Assembly: GCA_016790045.1 (NCBI GenBank)
Contig: JAEUPW010000066.1
Span: 1-64,000 of the forward strand
Direction: 5' to 3'
DNA from: Candidatus Competibacteraceae bacterium
GTDB taxonomy: Bacteria > Pseudomonadota > Gammaproteobacteria > Competibacterales > Competibacteraceae
DNA length: 64,000 nucleotides
Part shown: positions 33,193 to 43,050 of the stretch, in pieces
How the letters are laid out: each line of letters starts with the position of its first letter
Position numbering within the stretch: the first letter of the stretch is position 1
Notes under the pieces: generated by a model
Database searches by the model: none
Seen by the model: the letters and a program-made list of their open reading frames with translations, nothing else
Told to the model about the DNA's origin: nothing
Translations under genes and position numbers: made by a program

Positions 33193-35352
33193 ATGACCAC
33201 CGCCATTCTTGTCGTGCCCACCGAACAGCGGGTCGGTTTGACCACAGTCGCTCTAGGCCTCGTCCACGCGCTCGACCGCGAAGGCATTCCGGTGGGTTTC
33301 TGCAAACCCATCAGCCAGCCGCACGCCAGCGATACCGGCCCGGAGCGGTCGACCCGGCTGGCCAGGATGGTCACCAGCTTGAATCCCCCCGAACCCATTC
33401 CGGTGACCGACGCGGAAAAACTGCTCGGGCACGACCGGGAAAATGTGCTGCTGGAGGAAGTCATCGCCCGCTACGAGCAGGCCGCGCATCAGGCCAACGC
33501 CGTCATCGTCGAGGGCTTGGTGGATACCGAGGAACAGCCCTACGGCACTCGGCTCAACGCCAAGATGGCGCAAAGCCTCGACGCCAAAATCATCATCGTC
33601 ACCGCGCCAGGTCGCGATACGCCGCGCCAAGTCGCCGATACGGTCGAGGTCATCGCCCGCGCTTATGGGGGCATCCGCCACGAGCGGATGCTCGGGGCCA
33701 TCATCAACCTGCTGGACGCACCGGTCGATCAAACCGGACATATCCGCTTCGATTTCAGCCGCGCCGAAAACGGCCGCCATCCCCGCCACGAAGCCGAATT
33801 TCGCGCCGAATGCGCCCGCCACTGGCCCGAAACCTTCAAATTGCTGGGCTGCATCCCATGGGAGCGCGAGCTGAGCGCCCCTCGGGTGCGCGACATCATG
33901 CAATTGATCGGCGCGCAAGCCCTCAATGAAGGCCAGTTGAACCGGCGGGTGACCCACGTGGTTTTGGGCGCGTCCACCCTGGTCAATAGCTGCCAGGAAC
34001 TTCGGCCAGGGGCCATGGTGATCATTCCCGGCGACCGCGACGATCTGCTGTTGGCGATCTGCATGGCGACCATGGGCGGAACTCATGTCGCCGGCGTGCT
34101 GCTGGCGGGCGGGTTCAAACCCGATTTGCGGGTCTGGAAACTGTGCGGCCCGGCGCTCGATGTCGGCCTGCCGGTGCTGAGCATGCCCTACAGCACCTTG
34201 CAATCGGTGCTCTATTTGCCCCATCTCAATCTGGAAGTGCCGCTCGATGACCGGGATCGCATGCAGCAAGCGGTCGAAGCCGTCGCTTCGCACATCACGC
34301 TGGATTGGAAAGAGCCGTTATTGAGCCGCATCGAGGAACGGCGGCTTAGCCCGCCCGCCTTCCAACACACCTTGGTGGAACGGGCGCGCAAAGCCAACAA
34401 GCGCATTATTCTGCCCGAAGGCAACGAGCCCCGGACGATCGAGGCCGCGATCATCTGCCATCAACGCGGACTGGCTCGCTGCGTGCTGATGGGCGACGGC
34501 GGCCGCATGCACCGCCTGGCGGCCCGGCGCGGCACCAGCATCCCGCCGGATATCGAGATCATCGACCCGACCCGGATCGAGCGGCGCCACATCGAGGCGA
34601 TGGTCGACCTGCGCCGATCCAAAGGCTTGACGCCGGGACTGGCCGAAGAAGAGCTGCACGATTCGGTGGTGCTGGGCACGGTGATGCTGCAATTGGGCGA
34701 GGTGGACGGACTGGTTTCGGGTGCCGTGCACACCACCGCCAACACCATTCGCCCGGCCCTCCAACTGATCAAGACCGCACCCGGCGCCCGGCTGGTCTCC
34801 TCGATTTTCTTCATGTGCCTGCCCGAGCAGGTGCTGGTCTATGGGGACTGCGCCATCAACATCAACCCGAATGCCGAAGATCTGGCCGATATCGCCATTC
34901 AAAGCGCCGAATCGGCCAAAGCCTTCGGCATCACCCCGCGCGTCGCCATGTTGAGCTACAGCACCGGCACCTCCGGCAGCGGCAGCGACGTGGAAAAAGT
35001 CAAGGAAGCCACCCGTCTCGCCCGCCAGCGGCGGCCGGATTTGCTGATCGACGGCCCGCTGCAATACGACGCGGCCACGATCAAAACCGTGGCGCAAAGC
35101 AAGGCTCCCGACAGCCAGGTCGCGGGGCGGGCGACGGTGTTTATTTTTCCCGATCTCAACACCGGCAACACCACCTACAAGGCGGTCCAGCGCAGCGCCG
35201 ATGTGATCAGCATCGGCCCGATGCTGCAAGGGCTAAACAAACCGGTCAACGATCTCTCGCGCGGCGCGCTGGTAGAAGACATCGTCTTTACCATCGCCCT
35301 GACCGCGATCCAGGCCGAGCAAGCCTCCGAACAGCAGCGCGAACGGCGCTGA
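33193..35352 (+). CDS. pta: Phosphate acetyltransferase
   Basis: The enzyme interconverts acetyl-CoA and acetyl phosphate (EC 2.3.1.8). It is the long form (719 residues): an N-terminal P-loop-like DRTGG/BioD-type domain (VVPTEQRVGLTTVALGLVHA), a central DRTGG region ([18 protein letters not shown]) and the C-terminal catalytic domain (KRIILPEGNEPRTIEAAI, MLSYSTGTSGSGSDVEKVKE, GPLQYDAA, FPDLNTGNTTYKAVQRSADV, GPMLQGLNKPVNDLSRGA). No acetate kinase gene is next to it in this window. Its stop codon directly abuts the stop of the convergent methyltransferase gene. Confidence 0.95.
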   Translation: MTTAILVVPTEQRVGLTTVALGLVHALDREGIPVGFCKPISQPHASDTGPERSTRLARMVTSLNPPEPIPVTDAEKLLGHDRENVLLEEVIARYEQAAHQANAVIVEGLVDTEEQPYGTRLNAKMAQSLDAKIIIVTAPGRDTPRQVADTVEVIARAYGGIRHERMLGAIINLLDAPVDQTGHIRFDFSRAENGRHPRHEAEFRAECARHWPETFKLLGCIPWERELSAPRVRDIMQLIGAQALNEGQLNRRVTHVVLGASTLVNSCQELRPGAMVIIPGDRDDLLLAICMATMGGTHVAGVLLAGGFKPDLRVWKLCGPALDVGLPVLSMPYSTLQSVLYLPHLNLEVPLDDRDRMQQAVEAVASHITLDWKEPLLSRIEERRLSPPAFQHTLVERARKANKRIILPEGNEPRTIEAAIICHQRGLARCVLMGDGGRMHRLAARRGTSIPPDIEIIDPTRIERRHIEAMVDLRRSKGLTPGLAEEELHDSVVLGTVMLQLGEVDGLVSGAVHTTANTIRPALQLIKTAPGARLVSSIFFMCLPEQVLVYGDCAININPNAEDLADIAIQSAESAKAFGITPRVAMLSYSTGTSGSGSDVEKVKEATRLARQRRPDLLIDGPLQYDAATIKTVAQSKAPDSQVAGRATVFIFPDLNTGNTTYKAVQRSADVISIGPMLQGLNKPVNDLSRGALVEDIVFTIALTAIQAEQASEQQRERR

Positions 35353-36006
35353 CTAACTCTTGCGCTCGAACACTTCGACTCGGGCCGGCGGCAGGTTGCT
35401 CCAGATGATCTTGCTGGAAAGCCGCCGAAAGCGCGGCAGCAAGCCGGCGCGGGTGCCGCGCAGGTCGTAAGTGAATTGCACCAGCAGCCCACCCCATTCC
35501 AGCAGGGTTTCGAATTGATGGTTGATCGCGCGGGTGGTGGCGGGATGCAGCGACCGCAACGGCAGGCTGGATACGATGCTGCCGACGCTTTTCATCTTTT
35601 CGTGGTTCAACAATTGGCCCAGTTGGGCGGCATCGCCCTGAATGACGCGCAGTTGGGGAAACCGCTGGCGCAGGTGATGGGCCAGTGTCGGCGACCGTTC
35701 CACCACCACCAGCTTCCACGGCGGCAATCCCCGTTTGAGCAAGGCGGCGGTTACCGCACCGGTGCCGCCGCCCAACTCCAAGACCATCCCCTCGCGGTCC
35801 CAGGGCACTTGAGAGGCCATGTAACTGGCTAAAGCGGGCGCGCTCGGACAGGCTGCCCCCATGGCTCGCGGGTTGGCGAGCAGTTCGCGCGCGAATAGCG
35901 CCAGCGAGGCCGCTCCCGGATTTTGCAGCAAAACCTTGACAAACTGTTTCATACCCAACTTGGTGTAAAGGTCGGACGGGCTATCGGAACGGAGTTTCGC
36001 TTTCAT
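35353..36006 (-). CDS. SAM-dependent methyltransferase, phospholipid N-methyltransferase-like
   Basis: This 217-residue class I methyltransferase has the SAM motif MVLELGGGTGAVTAALLKRG, an acidic second-strand end (VVVERSP) and SSLPLRSLHPATTRAI, which resembles PmtA-type phospholipid N-methyltransferases and rRNA adenine dimethylase relatives. It may methylate phosphatidylethanolamine, but other substrates are possible. The start at 36006 is used; MKQFVKVLL at 35952 is an alternative start. It abuts pta tail to tail with no spacer. Confidence 0.75.
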   Translation of the reverse strand: MKAKLRSDSPSDLYTKLGMKQFVKVLLQNPGAASLALFARELLANPRAMGAACPSAPALASYMASQVPWDREGMVLELGGGTGAVTAALLKRGLPPWKLVVVERSPTLAHHLRQRFPQLRVIQGDAAQLGQLLNHEKMKSVGSIVSSLPLRSLHPATTRAINHQFETLLEWGGLLVQFTYDLRGTRAGLLPRFRRLSSKIIWSNLPPARVEVFERKS

Positions 36007-36234
36007 CGCCGATCACCGCTCGACGCCGCGCGCGGGCGCGAGGCAGCGGAAGCCGCATCGGGAAATGGACAGCCGGACGACTGTGGGAAGAACCTCATGA
36101 TTTTCATCGAAGTAACGACCGGGGCCACGGCAGGGTCAGCGCGCGCTGGGCGGACCGCAAAGCCACGGTTAGAGGTAAAAAAAGCGAGGGCGCCGGCGCG
36201 CGCCGCCAGGTGATGCTGGCCGCTCCAAGCCAGA

Positions 36235-36627
36235 TCAGGACGGGTCGCGCAACCGTTCCTGTTCGGCCTCGAACAGCGTCGAGGCCAAATGGTGTAGCCC
36301 TTCCTGTTCGGCCAACTCCGAAATCTCTTCCCAAGCAGCGCCGCGATCGATGGCGGCGGCGGTGGCGCTATCGTTGGGCAAGGTGGCGCGGATGGCTCTG
36401 ATGAATTCATGGGTGGCGATGGCCGGGTCGTCTTTCGGAGCCGGGCCTGTGCGGAGCGCTTCCTGCTCGGCCTCGAACAAGACCGTGGCGAGCTTGTGCA
36501 AGCCTTCCTCTTCGGCAAGCTCGGAAATTTCCTCCAACCGGACTCCCCGATCGATGGCGGCCGCCGTCTTGCTGCCGCGAGGGAGATCGCTCCGGACCGA
36601 CTGTAGGATTTGGTCGAGGTTTTTCAT
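36235..36627 (-). CDS. Protein made of a duplicated helical module, function unknown
   Basis: This 130-residue acidic protein consists of two copies of a ~60-residue unit. Both contain AAAIDRG, then EEISELAE-E-EGLH and FEAEQE: copy one TAAAIDRGVRLEEISELAEE and copy two TAAAIDRGAAWEEISELAEQ. The units are predicted to be mostly helical. No catalytic or binding motif is recognised. The ATG at 36627 is chosen; a GTG two codons upstream is spaced better from a GGAG. It stands alone between the methyltransferase gene and the divergent PepSY gene. Confidence 0.65.
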   Translation of the reverse strand: MKNLDQILQSVRSDLPRGSKTAAAIDRGVRLEEISELAEEEGLHKLATVLFEAEQEALRTGPAPKDDPAIATHEFIRAIRATLPNDSATAAAIDRGAAWEEISELAEQEGLHHLASTLFEAEQERLRDPS

Positions 36628-36859
36628 TTCCACAGAATGCAACTCCGCTCTAGCTTTTTGGTTATGCCACGAAAGGTCAAGTCTAAAGCGGTCTTTTCAA
36701 ATTGCCAACTTCGAGTATCGCCGCCGCAAACGGGTTTCAGCTTGATTTAAGAATCTCCATCGTAAACTGGCGCCGTCCTCTAAATGCGGGCGCGGTTTGC
36801 GGGCATCGCAAGTTCTCCGATCCGCGCGTTTCTGTTTAATTTCAGTAGGAGTCGCCTCG

Positions 36860-37177
36860 ATGAAAATTCGCAATCTGTTTCCGGCCGCCGCTTTGTTGGC
36901 GGTGGTGAGCTTCTCTGGCGGCACGGCCTTTGGCGCAGAAAGCCAGAACGCCATGCCGGCCGCTCAACCGAGCCCGGCCGCCGCTCAGGAACTGAGCAAG
37001 GAGCAAGCGATCGAGCGAGCGCTCAAAGCGCATCCCGGCAAGGTGACCAAGGCTTACGAGGACACCAAAAAAGGCAAAAAAACCTGGGAAGTGAAAATCG
37101 ACGGCGACGACGGCAAGAAGTGGGAGGTCTATTACGAGATCAAAACCGGTCAACTCGTCGCCGAGGAAGGCAAATAA
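36860..37177 (+). CDS. PepSY-domain periplasmic protein
   Basis: This 105-residue protein has a signal peptide (MKIRNLFPAAALLAVVSFSG, cut near FGAES) and one PepSY domain (LSKEQAIERALKAHPGKVTK, then TWEVKIDGDDGKKWEVYYEI with KTGQLV). PepSY domains act as small periplasmic modulators or chaperone-like parts in haem/redox and protease systems. The start at 36860 follows AGGAG by eight bases. A cytochrome b561 gene, a second PepSY gene and a two-component system follow in the same direction. Confidence 0.85.
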   Translation: MKIRNLFPAAALLAVVSFSGGTAFGAESQNAMPAAQPSPAAAQELSKEQAIERALKAHPGKVTKAYEDTKKGKKTWEVKIDGDDGKKWEVYYEIKTGQLVAEEGK

Positions 37178-37247
37178 GCCGTTCGTTGACCATCTGACGC
37201 GCCGCTTCTCCGCACGCGGATGGCGGCGCTAAACGGAGGATTCTCTC

Positions 37248-37859
37248 ATGGCTGGCACCAGTCATTCTGAAGTGGTCGTCTGGGATCCGTTGGTTCGGCT
37301 GTTTCACTGGGTGTTGGTGGCCGCGTTTTGCGCCGCCTACTTCACCCAAGGCGAGCCGTTTGAAGCCATCCAGGATCGCCTGGACGGCGCATGGCTGCAA
37401 ACCGTGCACGTTTGGGCCGGTTACGCCGTCGCGGGCTTGCTGCTGTTCCGGCTGCTGTGGGGTTTTTGGGGGCCACGCCACGCCCGATTCAGCGATTTCG
37501 TGCGCCGGCCGGACGTGACGCTCCGCTACGTCAAAGAGGTGTTGCTGCTGCGCGCGCCCCGCCATCTCGGGCATAACCCCGCCGGCGGCGCGATGATTGT
37601 CATCCTACTGCTGAGCCTGACGGTGACGGTTGCCGCCGGGCTGGCGCTCTACGGGGCCGATAAAGGCTTGGGCCCTCTCGCCGGCTGGTTGGCGGACACC
37701 GGCGACGCCACCATCCACACCTTCGAGGAAGTTCACGAATTTTTCGCCAACTTTACCCTGCTGCTGGTGGGCGGCCATTTGGTTGGGGTCATTTGGGAGA
37801 GCCTGCTGCATCGCGAAAATCTGGCGCTCGCCATGTTCACCGGCCGAAAACGAGCTTAA
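37248..37859 (+). CDS. Cytochrome b561-type membrane protein
   Basis: The protein (203 residues) is a four-helix di-haem cytochrome b of the Ni/Fe-hydrogenase/b561 type. Candidate haem ligands lie in VRLFHWVLVAAF, LQTVHVWAGYAVAG, HTFEEVHEFFANFTLLL and VGGHLVGVIWE. It would carry electrons across or within the inner membrane. The start at 37248 follows CGGAGG. It is placed between two PepSY protein genes, an arrangement seen with redox systems controlled by the adjacent sensor kinase. Confidence 0.88.
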   Translation: MAGTSHSEVVVWDPLVRLFHWVLVAAFCAAYFTQGEPFEAIQDRLDGAWLQTVHVWAGYAVAGLLLFRLLWGFWGPRHARFSDFVRRPDVTLRYVKEVLLLRAPRHLGHNPAGGAMIVILLLSLTVTVAAGLALYGADKGLGPLAGWLADTGDATIHTFEEVHEFFANFTLLLVGGHLVGVIWESLLHRENLALAMFTGRKRA

Positions 37860-37926
37860 AATCGACCCGTCAAACCCGCTTTGCCCGCTCGTGTGTCAGC
37901 GAGGCGCATTTTTTGCGAGCACGCTC

Positions 37927-38238
37927 ATGCAGGCCCACCGCTATCTCATTTCGCTTGCCCTGACGTGGGTCTTGTCCGGCGCCTATCCGTCGACCGCCAG
38001 TGTCGATCACGATGAAATCCGCCGTTTGCACCGCGCCGGAAAAATTCTATCGCTGGGCGCCATCATCGCCAGACACCAGCGTCGCTATCGGGACGGACAG
38101 TTGCTGGAGGCGGAACTCGAATTCGAAAAAGGCCGCTACGTGTACGATCTGAAAATTCTCGACGATGAGGGCGTGGTGCGCGAGTTCGAATACGATGCCG
38201 CCAGCGGCGAACTGTGGCATCTGGAACACGAAGATTAG
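37927..38238 (+). CDS. Second PepSY-like periplasmic protein
   Basis: The protein (103 residues) has a short signal peptide ([19 protein letters not shown]) and a PepSY domain ([20 protein letters not shown], then [20 protein letters not shown] with [13 protein letters not shown]). It follows the cytochrome b561 gene and ends two bases before the response regulator gene, so it probably belongs to the same operon and may modulate the sensor kinase or the cytochrome. Confidence 0.82.
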   Translation: MQAHRYLISLALTWVLSGAYPSTASVDHDEIRRLHRAGKILSLGAIIARHQRRYRDGQLLEAELEFEKGRYVYDLKILDDEGVVREFEYDAASGELWHLEHED

Positions 38239-38240
38239 CG

Positions 38241-38912
38241 ATGCGCCTGCTGTTGGTCGAAGACGACCCGTCGCTGGTGCAGCGCCTGCGCAGCGAGTTG
38301 GAGCGAGCGGGATTCGCCGTCGATGCGGTCGGCGACGGCGTGGAAGCCGAATTCATGGGCGCTTCCGAACCTTACGATGTCGCGGTGTTGGACCTTGGCC
38401 TGCCCCGGCGCTCGGGTCTGGAGGTATTGGCGCGCTGGCGGGCGGGCGGCAATCCGCTGCCCGTGCTGATTCTGACCGCCCGTGACGCCTGGTACGAAAA
38501 GGTGGACGGCTTCAAAGCCGGCGCCGACGATTACTTGAGCAAGCCCTTCCACAGTGCGGAGCTTATCGCGCGCCTCCACGCGCTGCTGCGGCGCAGCCGC
38601 GCCCAACCGCAAGGCCCGCTGCGCGTGGCCGGTTTCGAACTCGACGAGGAAACCCAGACCGTCATCGTGCTCGCCACCGCCGAAGCTTTCGACTTGACCG
38701 GCACCGAATTTCGCCTGCTGCGTTATTTCATGCTGCATCCGGGACGAATCCTCTCCAAAACCCGCCTGACCGAACACGTTTACGACTTCGTGACCGAGCG
38801 CGACAGCAACGTCCTGGAGGTCTACGTCAACCGGCTGCGACGCAAGCTCGGTCACGAGTCCATCGTCACCCGGCGCGGCCAGGGCTACGTCTTCGGCATC
38901 GAGGCGGCATGA
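38241..38912 (+). CDS. OmpR-family response regulator
   Basis: This 223-residue regulator has a receiver domain ([20 protein letters not shown]; Asp in [36 protein letters not shown]; Lys in SKPF) and a C-terminal winged helix ([44 protein letters not shown]). It closely resembles PhoP/QseB-type regulators. The gene overlaps the sensor kinase gene by ATGA. The upstream PepSY and cytochrome genes are likely coexpressed and may be its targets. Confidence 0.92.
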   Translation: MRLLLVEDDPSLVQRLRSELERAGFAVDAVGDGVEAEFMGASEPYDVAVLDLGLPRRSGLEVLARWRAGGNPLPVLILTARDAWYEKVDGFKAGADDYLSKPFHSAELIARLHALLRRSRAQPQGPLRVAGFELDEETQTVIVLATAEAFDLTGTEFRLLRYFMLHPGRILSKTRLTEHVYDFVTERDSNVLEVYVNRLRRKLGHESIVTRRGQGYVFGIEAA

Positions 38913-40267
38913 GTTCCCTGCAAACCCGCTTGTCGGTCGGTTTGATCGCGGGGCTTGCCGCGCTGACCGCGCTGGTGCTCGCCGGCGGTTACTACTCCCT
39001 GCGGCAAATCACCGAAAATTTCGTCGCCGCCCGCCTGGAGCACGACATGGAAACGCTGCTGTCGGCGCTGGAATTCGATGCCGACGGCCGACCCCTGCTC
39101 GCTCTGGAACGGGTTGGCGCGCCGTTCCGGCAGCCGTATTCGGGCCATTATTACCGGATCGAAGCCCCTGGAGGGGAACTGCTTTCGCGTTCGTTGTGGG
39201 ACGCCGAACTGCCGGCGGCCGCGATCGGGCATCACTCGACCCGGACCTTCGTGGTCGGCCCGCAAAACCGGCAACTGCTGATGGTCAGCCGGGCCTTCCA
39301 GCTCCGGCATCGGCCGGTCTCGATCGTCGTGACCGAAGATTTTACCCCGATCGACGCCGGTCTACGGCGCTGGTTTGTCCGGTTCGGCTTGATCGCCTTG
39401 ACGCTGTTCGGCGCGCTGCTGCTGCTGCAACGGTGGCTGGTGCGCAGCGGACTGGCTCCCTTGGAGCAGGTCCGCCGGGAGTTGCCCCGACTGGCGCGCG
39501 GCGAAATCGGTCAATTGTCGGTCAACGCTCCCGACGAGGTCCGGCCGCTGGTCGAGGAGCTGAATCGCTTGCTGGAGTTGATGAACCAGCGCCAGCGCCG
39601 CACCCGTCACGCCCTCGGCAACTTGGCCCACGCCTTGAAAACCCCCCTGACCGCGCTGATCCAGCTCAGCGATCAACCCCCGCCCTCCGGGGACGCCAAG
39701 GCGTGGTGGCAGGATCTGCGCCAGCAGATTCAACGCATCCGCCGGCTGACCGAACGGGAGCTCAAACGGGCCCGGATCGCCGGCGGCGGCACGCCGGGCC
39801 AGCGGGTGGTGCTGGCGCGGGAAATCAGCGATTTGGCGGAAACGCTGCGTCGCATCCACCGGGATTGCTCGTTGCATTTCGAATTGCGGGTGCCGCCGGA
39901 CAGCGTGTTTCCCGGCGATCGCGACGATCTGTTGGAACTGCTCGGCAACTTGCTGGACAACGCCTGTCAATGGGCGAGACGGGTCGTCGTGCTGACCGCG
40001 AACACCGACGCCGGCGGGCTGTGGCTTCAGGTGGAAGACGACGGGCCCGGCTGCCCGCCGGATCAACTGGAACTGTTGCGCCAGCGCGGCACCCGAATCG
40101 ACGAATCGCGCGCCGGCCACGGTCTGGGGCTGGCCATCATCGGCGATATCGTCGCCCAATACGGCGGCACGCTGCGCTTGGGCCGCTCCGAGGCCCTCGG
40201 CGGCTTGCTCGCCGAGGTCGCGCTACCGCGGCCGCCCGGCGCCGGGATCGAGCCCTCGCCTCAATAG
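38909..40267 (+). CDS. Sensor histidine kinase, PhoQ/QseC-like
   Basis: The protein (452 residues) has two membrane helices ([20 protein letters not shown] and [20 protein letters not shown]) around a ~130-residue periplasmic domain, then HAMP, a HisKA with [20 protein letters not shown] (phosphoacceptor His) and a HATPase domain with [20 protein letters not shown] and [23 protein letters not shown]. It is coupled by ATGA to the response regulator. Its end overlaps the convergent ATPase gene by seven bases. Confidence 0.9.
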   Translation: MSSLQTRLSVGLIAGLAALTALVLAGGYYSLRQITENFVAARLEHDMETLLSALEFDADGRPLLALERVGAPFRQPYSGHYYRIEAPGGELLSRSLWDAELPAAAIGHHSTRTFVVGPQNRQLLMVSRAFQLRHRPVSIVVTEDFTPIDAGLRRWFVRFGLIALTLFGALLLLQRWLVRSGLAPLEQVRRELPRLARGEIGQLSVNAPDEVRPLVEELNRLLELMNQRQRRTRHALGNLAHALKTPLTALIQLSDQPPPSGDAKAWWQDLRQQIQRIRRLTERELKRARIAGGGTPGQRVVLAREISDLAETLRRIHRDCSLHFELRVPPDSVFPGDRDDLLELLGNLLDNACQWARRVVVLTANTDAGGLWLQVEDDGPGCPPDQLELLRQRGTRIDESRAGHGLGLAIIGDIVAQYGGTLRLGRSEALGGLLAEVALPRPPGAGIEPSPQ

Positions 40268-43050
40268 GCCTCGAAGCTAAATTGCGCCGACCCGATGGTC
40301 AGCACATCCCCCGTTTCCAGCGCCAGCACCTCGTTGGTCGCCAAACCGTGATGGCCGACCCGCACCGCGCCCGGTTCGGCCAGATTTTGTAGCCAGTACA
40401 TGCCTTCTCGAAACAGAATTTCGGCATGGTGCGGTTTTACATCCCCGGCCTCGATGCGCAAGCCCGCCTGGGGAGAATTGCCCAGCGACACCCATTTCGG
40501 CACATAAAAATGAGCCACTTGCCGGCGGGCGGCGTCCTCGCGCTCGAAGCGGGCGTAAAGCAGGGAACCCGGATTGCCGACGCCGTTTAACTTGGATACC
40601 CGATCCTGCACGCGCAGCAGATTCAAATAGCGCTGGCGCAACGACTTGCGCAAATCGTCAGCGCCGCCTTGACGGTCCCGCTGGCGCAGCACCTCGACCA
40701 GATCGAGCAGATAGCGGCCAAACTTTTCGCGCGGCTGGCGCGGATCCCAGTTGCTCGGGGCGCGCTCCCATTTTCGATCCCAGGCCAGCACCAAATTCAA
40801 CCGGTAGAGATCGCAAATATCCACGGTGTCGTCGGATTCCAGCAGCTCCCAGCGACCGCGCGGCAGCCGCTGGCCGTTGCGTCCGGTATAGGTGTGGCCG
40901 ACATCGCTGGCCGGCATGACGGCCAGTTGATCGCCCAACGCGCAAATCACGCAATGCAGCCTGGAGATTCGGGTGTATTTCGGCACGAAACCCAAGGTGA
41001 AATCGCCAAAGCCGGTGCCGGCGGTCGAACTGTGCCGGCCGAAGATCATGAAGGGTCGCGACACCAGCTCGATGCGTCCCGGCGCTTGCGAGGGATCGGC
41101 CGCCAACAGCAGCGCCCGGGTCAGCGGCGTACCCCGGCTGAGCGCGTGCTCGATCGCGGTGCGCAAACTGCTGGTGCGCGCCTGCTCCGCCCGCAGTTCG
41201 AGCGGGTAGGTGCACACCAGGTTGTCGCCCTCGTCTTTGGCGAGACCGGCGGCGCTATCGCTCGACGCCAGGTCCACCCATAGCCAGGAACCGGCCAGCG
41301 GCTCGGCGGCTAAAGGTTCGGGCCAGAAGCGGTCGTTGGCGCCGGTTGCGGTATCCCGCATCTCGGGGCGCGACCGGCCGGGAAAATCGAGCCGCGCCTG
41401 TTGCCGGCTGTCGTAAGCGGTCCACTTGCCGCGATGGTCGCAAAGGTCGAGCTCCACCCAGAGCGTGGCTTGCGCGGAATCGCCCAGCGGGTAGCGGTAG
41501 TCGATATAGGCCACCTGGCCGTCACGCCCGTCCAGCAAGCGCAACGGCGGAATTTTCCCGTCGTTGGCAAACACCAGATCGGTACTGCGCAACCGTAGCC
41601 GGACTTCCCGATATAGCCACCAGGTGGGATTGATCAACAGCGCGCACAATACGCCGTCTTGCCCCGACGCGGGATTGATGGCGGTCGCCAGCGCGACGTG
41701 GATCGGCTGTTGCGTTTCCCGCAGCCGCTCCATGCGCTGCGCGAATTCCTGGGCTCGCGCGGGTTCTCCGCCCTGCAGCAGCCGAAGGTAGCGGTTGCGA
41801 AAGTAATCCAGCGCTCGCTGGTCGCGCGGGTCCTTCCGTTCCAGTTTTTCGGCGAGCTCGTTCAACAACTGGGCGAATTCGGCCAACTGAGCCGTGGCCA
41901 GATCGGCGTCCAACACCGTGGCCCGAGCGACGGCGGGGGCTTCGAGCGCATCGGCGACGGCGGTCGCTCCACCCCGCTCGCCGGCGACTTTGGCGGTCGC
42001 GAGGGCTTGGCCGGACCCCAGCCTGGAAGCGGGCTCGCCCGCTGATGGCGTCGGGCCCGGCGGCGTTGCAGCGCGGTTGGGCTCCGGCGCCGAGGCCAGC
42101 TCCTTGGCTTTCATCGCCTGCTCGTTATAGTCGAACGAGAAGTCGAACTCTGATAAATCCAAATCGTAGTTGAGGCCCGCCGAGGGTACCGACAGCGGCT
42201 CTGCCAGCGACCTGTCGCTCGGCGCCTTGGGCGGGTCGGCCGCTTTCTGGTCGCTCAAAAAGCAATTTTGGGCGGCCTCGTCGATCAGCTCCGGCGTGAT
42301 CTCGCGCTCCGACTGCAAGCTGGCCAGCAACAGCACCGTATCGCACAAAACGGCGATGGCGCGGGTAATTCCCTTGCAATGAAAGCCGATCCTCTCCAGC
42401 GCGGCCGGCGACAATAAAACGCCTTCCTTCTGGCCCGCCACTTCAAACTGATGGGCGATAAACAGCTCGGTTTCCAGTTCGTTCAGCCGTTCGAGACGGC
42501 AGCGAACCCGGATGCTGTCTTGCAACGGACGCAAAGCGGCTTGCTCCAGCCGGCTTTCCATTTCCAGCAATCCGACCAGGACCACTTGGAGTCGCTGGTT
42601 GGGCAAGGCCGGCGTTTCCACAAATTCCCGCAAGCGCAGCAGCACCTCGTCGGGCAAATGCTGGGCGTCGTCGAACAGCAGGGCGATGGCCCGGTTTCGG
42701 CGCGCTTGAGCGGCCAGGGCATCCAGCAGCAACTGCGGGCGCCGATCGGGCTCCAGACCGTCGGTGTCCAGTTCCAGATTGGCGGCCAAATAATTCAAAA
42801 TATCGGGAAAATCGAGATTGGCGTTGCCGAGCAACACGAAATGGACGTCGTCCGCTTCCTGCATGCAACGTCGCAACGTCAAGGTCTTGCCGACCCCGGC
42901 CTCGCCGGTCAGCAAAATAAAACCGCGCCGCTCCCGAATGCCATCGACGATATCGGCGCAAGCCGCATCGAAATTGGTGTTGCGGTAATAGTCTTTCGGA
43001 TCCTTCGGTTTGAAGGGTTTGCTGTTGAAACCGAAGTAGGCGGTATACAT
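40261..43050 (-). CDS. ExeA/GspA-like AAA ATPase with two FHA domains
   Basis: The protein (929 residues) begins like ExeA/GspA ATPases (MYTAYFGFNSKPFKPKDPKD) with Walker A in LLTGEAGVGKTLTLRR, Walker B in AIALLFDDAQHLPDEVLLRL and a C-terminal AAA lid to ~270. After a variable linker, residues ~650-760 form an FHA-like domain (FMIFGRHSSTAGTGFGD; RISRLHCVICALGDQLAVMP) and the last ~85 residues form another (GLRIEAGDVKPHHAEILFRE; VLALETGDVLTIGSAQFSF). FHA domains bind phosphothreonine. The ATPase in secretion systems works with peptidoglycan; here the FHA parts suggest control by a Ser/Thr kinase. The start follows AGGAGAGG. Confidence 0.82.
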   Translation of the reverse strand: MYTAYFGFNSKPFKPKDPKDYYRNTNFDAACADIVDGIRERRGFILLTGEAGVGKTLTLRRCMQEADDVHFVLLGNANLDFPDILNYLAANLELDTDGLEPDRRPQLLLDALAAQARRNRAIALLFDDAQHLPDEVLLRLREFVETPALPNQRLQVVLVGLLEMESRLEQAALRPLQDSIRVRCRLERLNELETELFIAHQFEVAGQKEGVLLSPAALERIGFHCKGITRAIAVLCDTVLLLASLQSEREITPELIDEAAQNCFLSDQKAADPPKAPSDRSLAEPLSVPSAGLNYDLDLSEFDFSFDYNEQAMKAKELASAPEPNRAATPPGPTPSAGEPASRLGSGQALATAKVAGERGGATAVADALEAPAVARATVLDADLATAQLAEFAQLLNELAEKLERKDPRDQRALDYFRNRYLRLLQGGEPARAQEFAQRMERLRETQQPIHVALATAINPASGQDGVLCALLINPTWWLYREVRLRLRSTDLVFANDGKIPPLRLLDGRDGQVAYIDYRYPLGDSAQATLWVELDLCDHRGKWTAYDSRQQARLDFPGRSRPEMRDTATGANDRFWPEPLAAEPLAGSWLWVDLASSDSAAGLAKDEGDNLVCTYPLELRAEQARTSSLRTAIEHALSRGTPLTRALLLAADPSQAPGRIELVSRPFMIFGRHSSTAGTGFGDFTLGFVPKYTRISRLHCVICALGDQLAVMPASDVGHTYTGRNGQRLPRGRWELLESDDTVDICDLYRLNLVLAWDRKWERAPSNWDPRQPREKFGRYLLDLVEVLRQRDRQGGADDLRKSLRQRYLNLLRVQDRVSKLNGVGNPGSLLYARFEREDAARRQVAHFYVPKWVSLGNSPQAGLRIEAGDVKPHHAEILFREGMYWLQNLAEPGAVRVGHHGLATNEVLALETGDVLTIGSAQFSFEAY

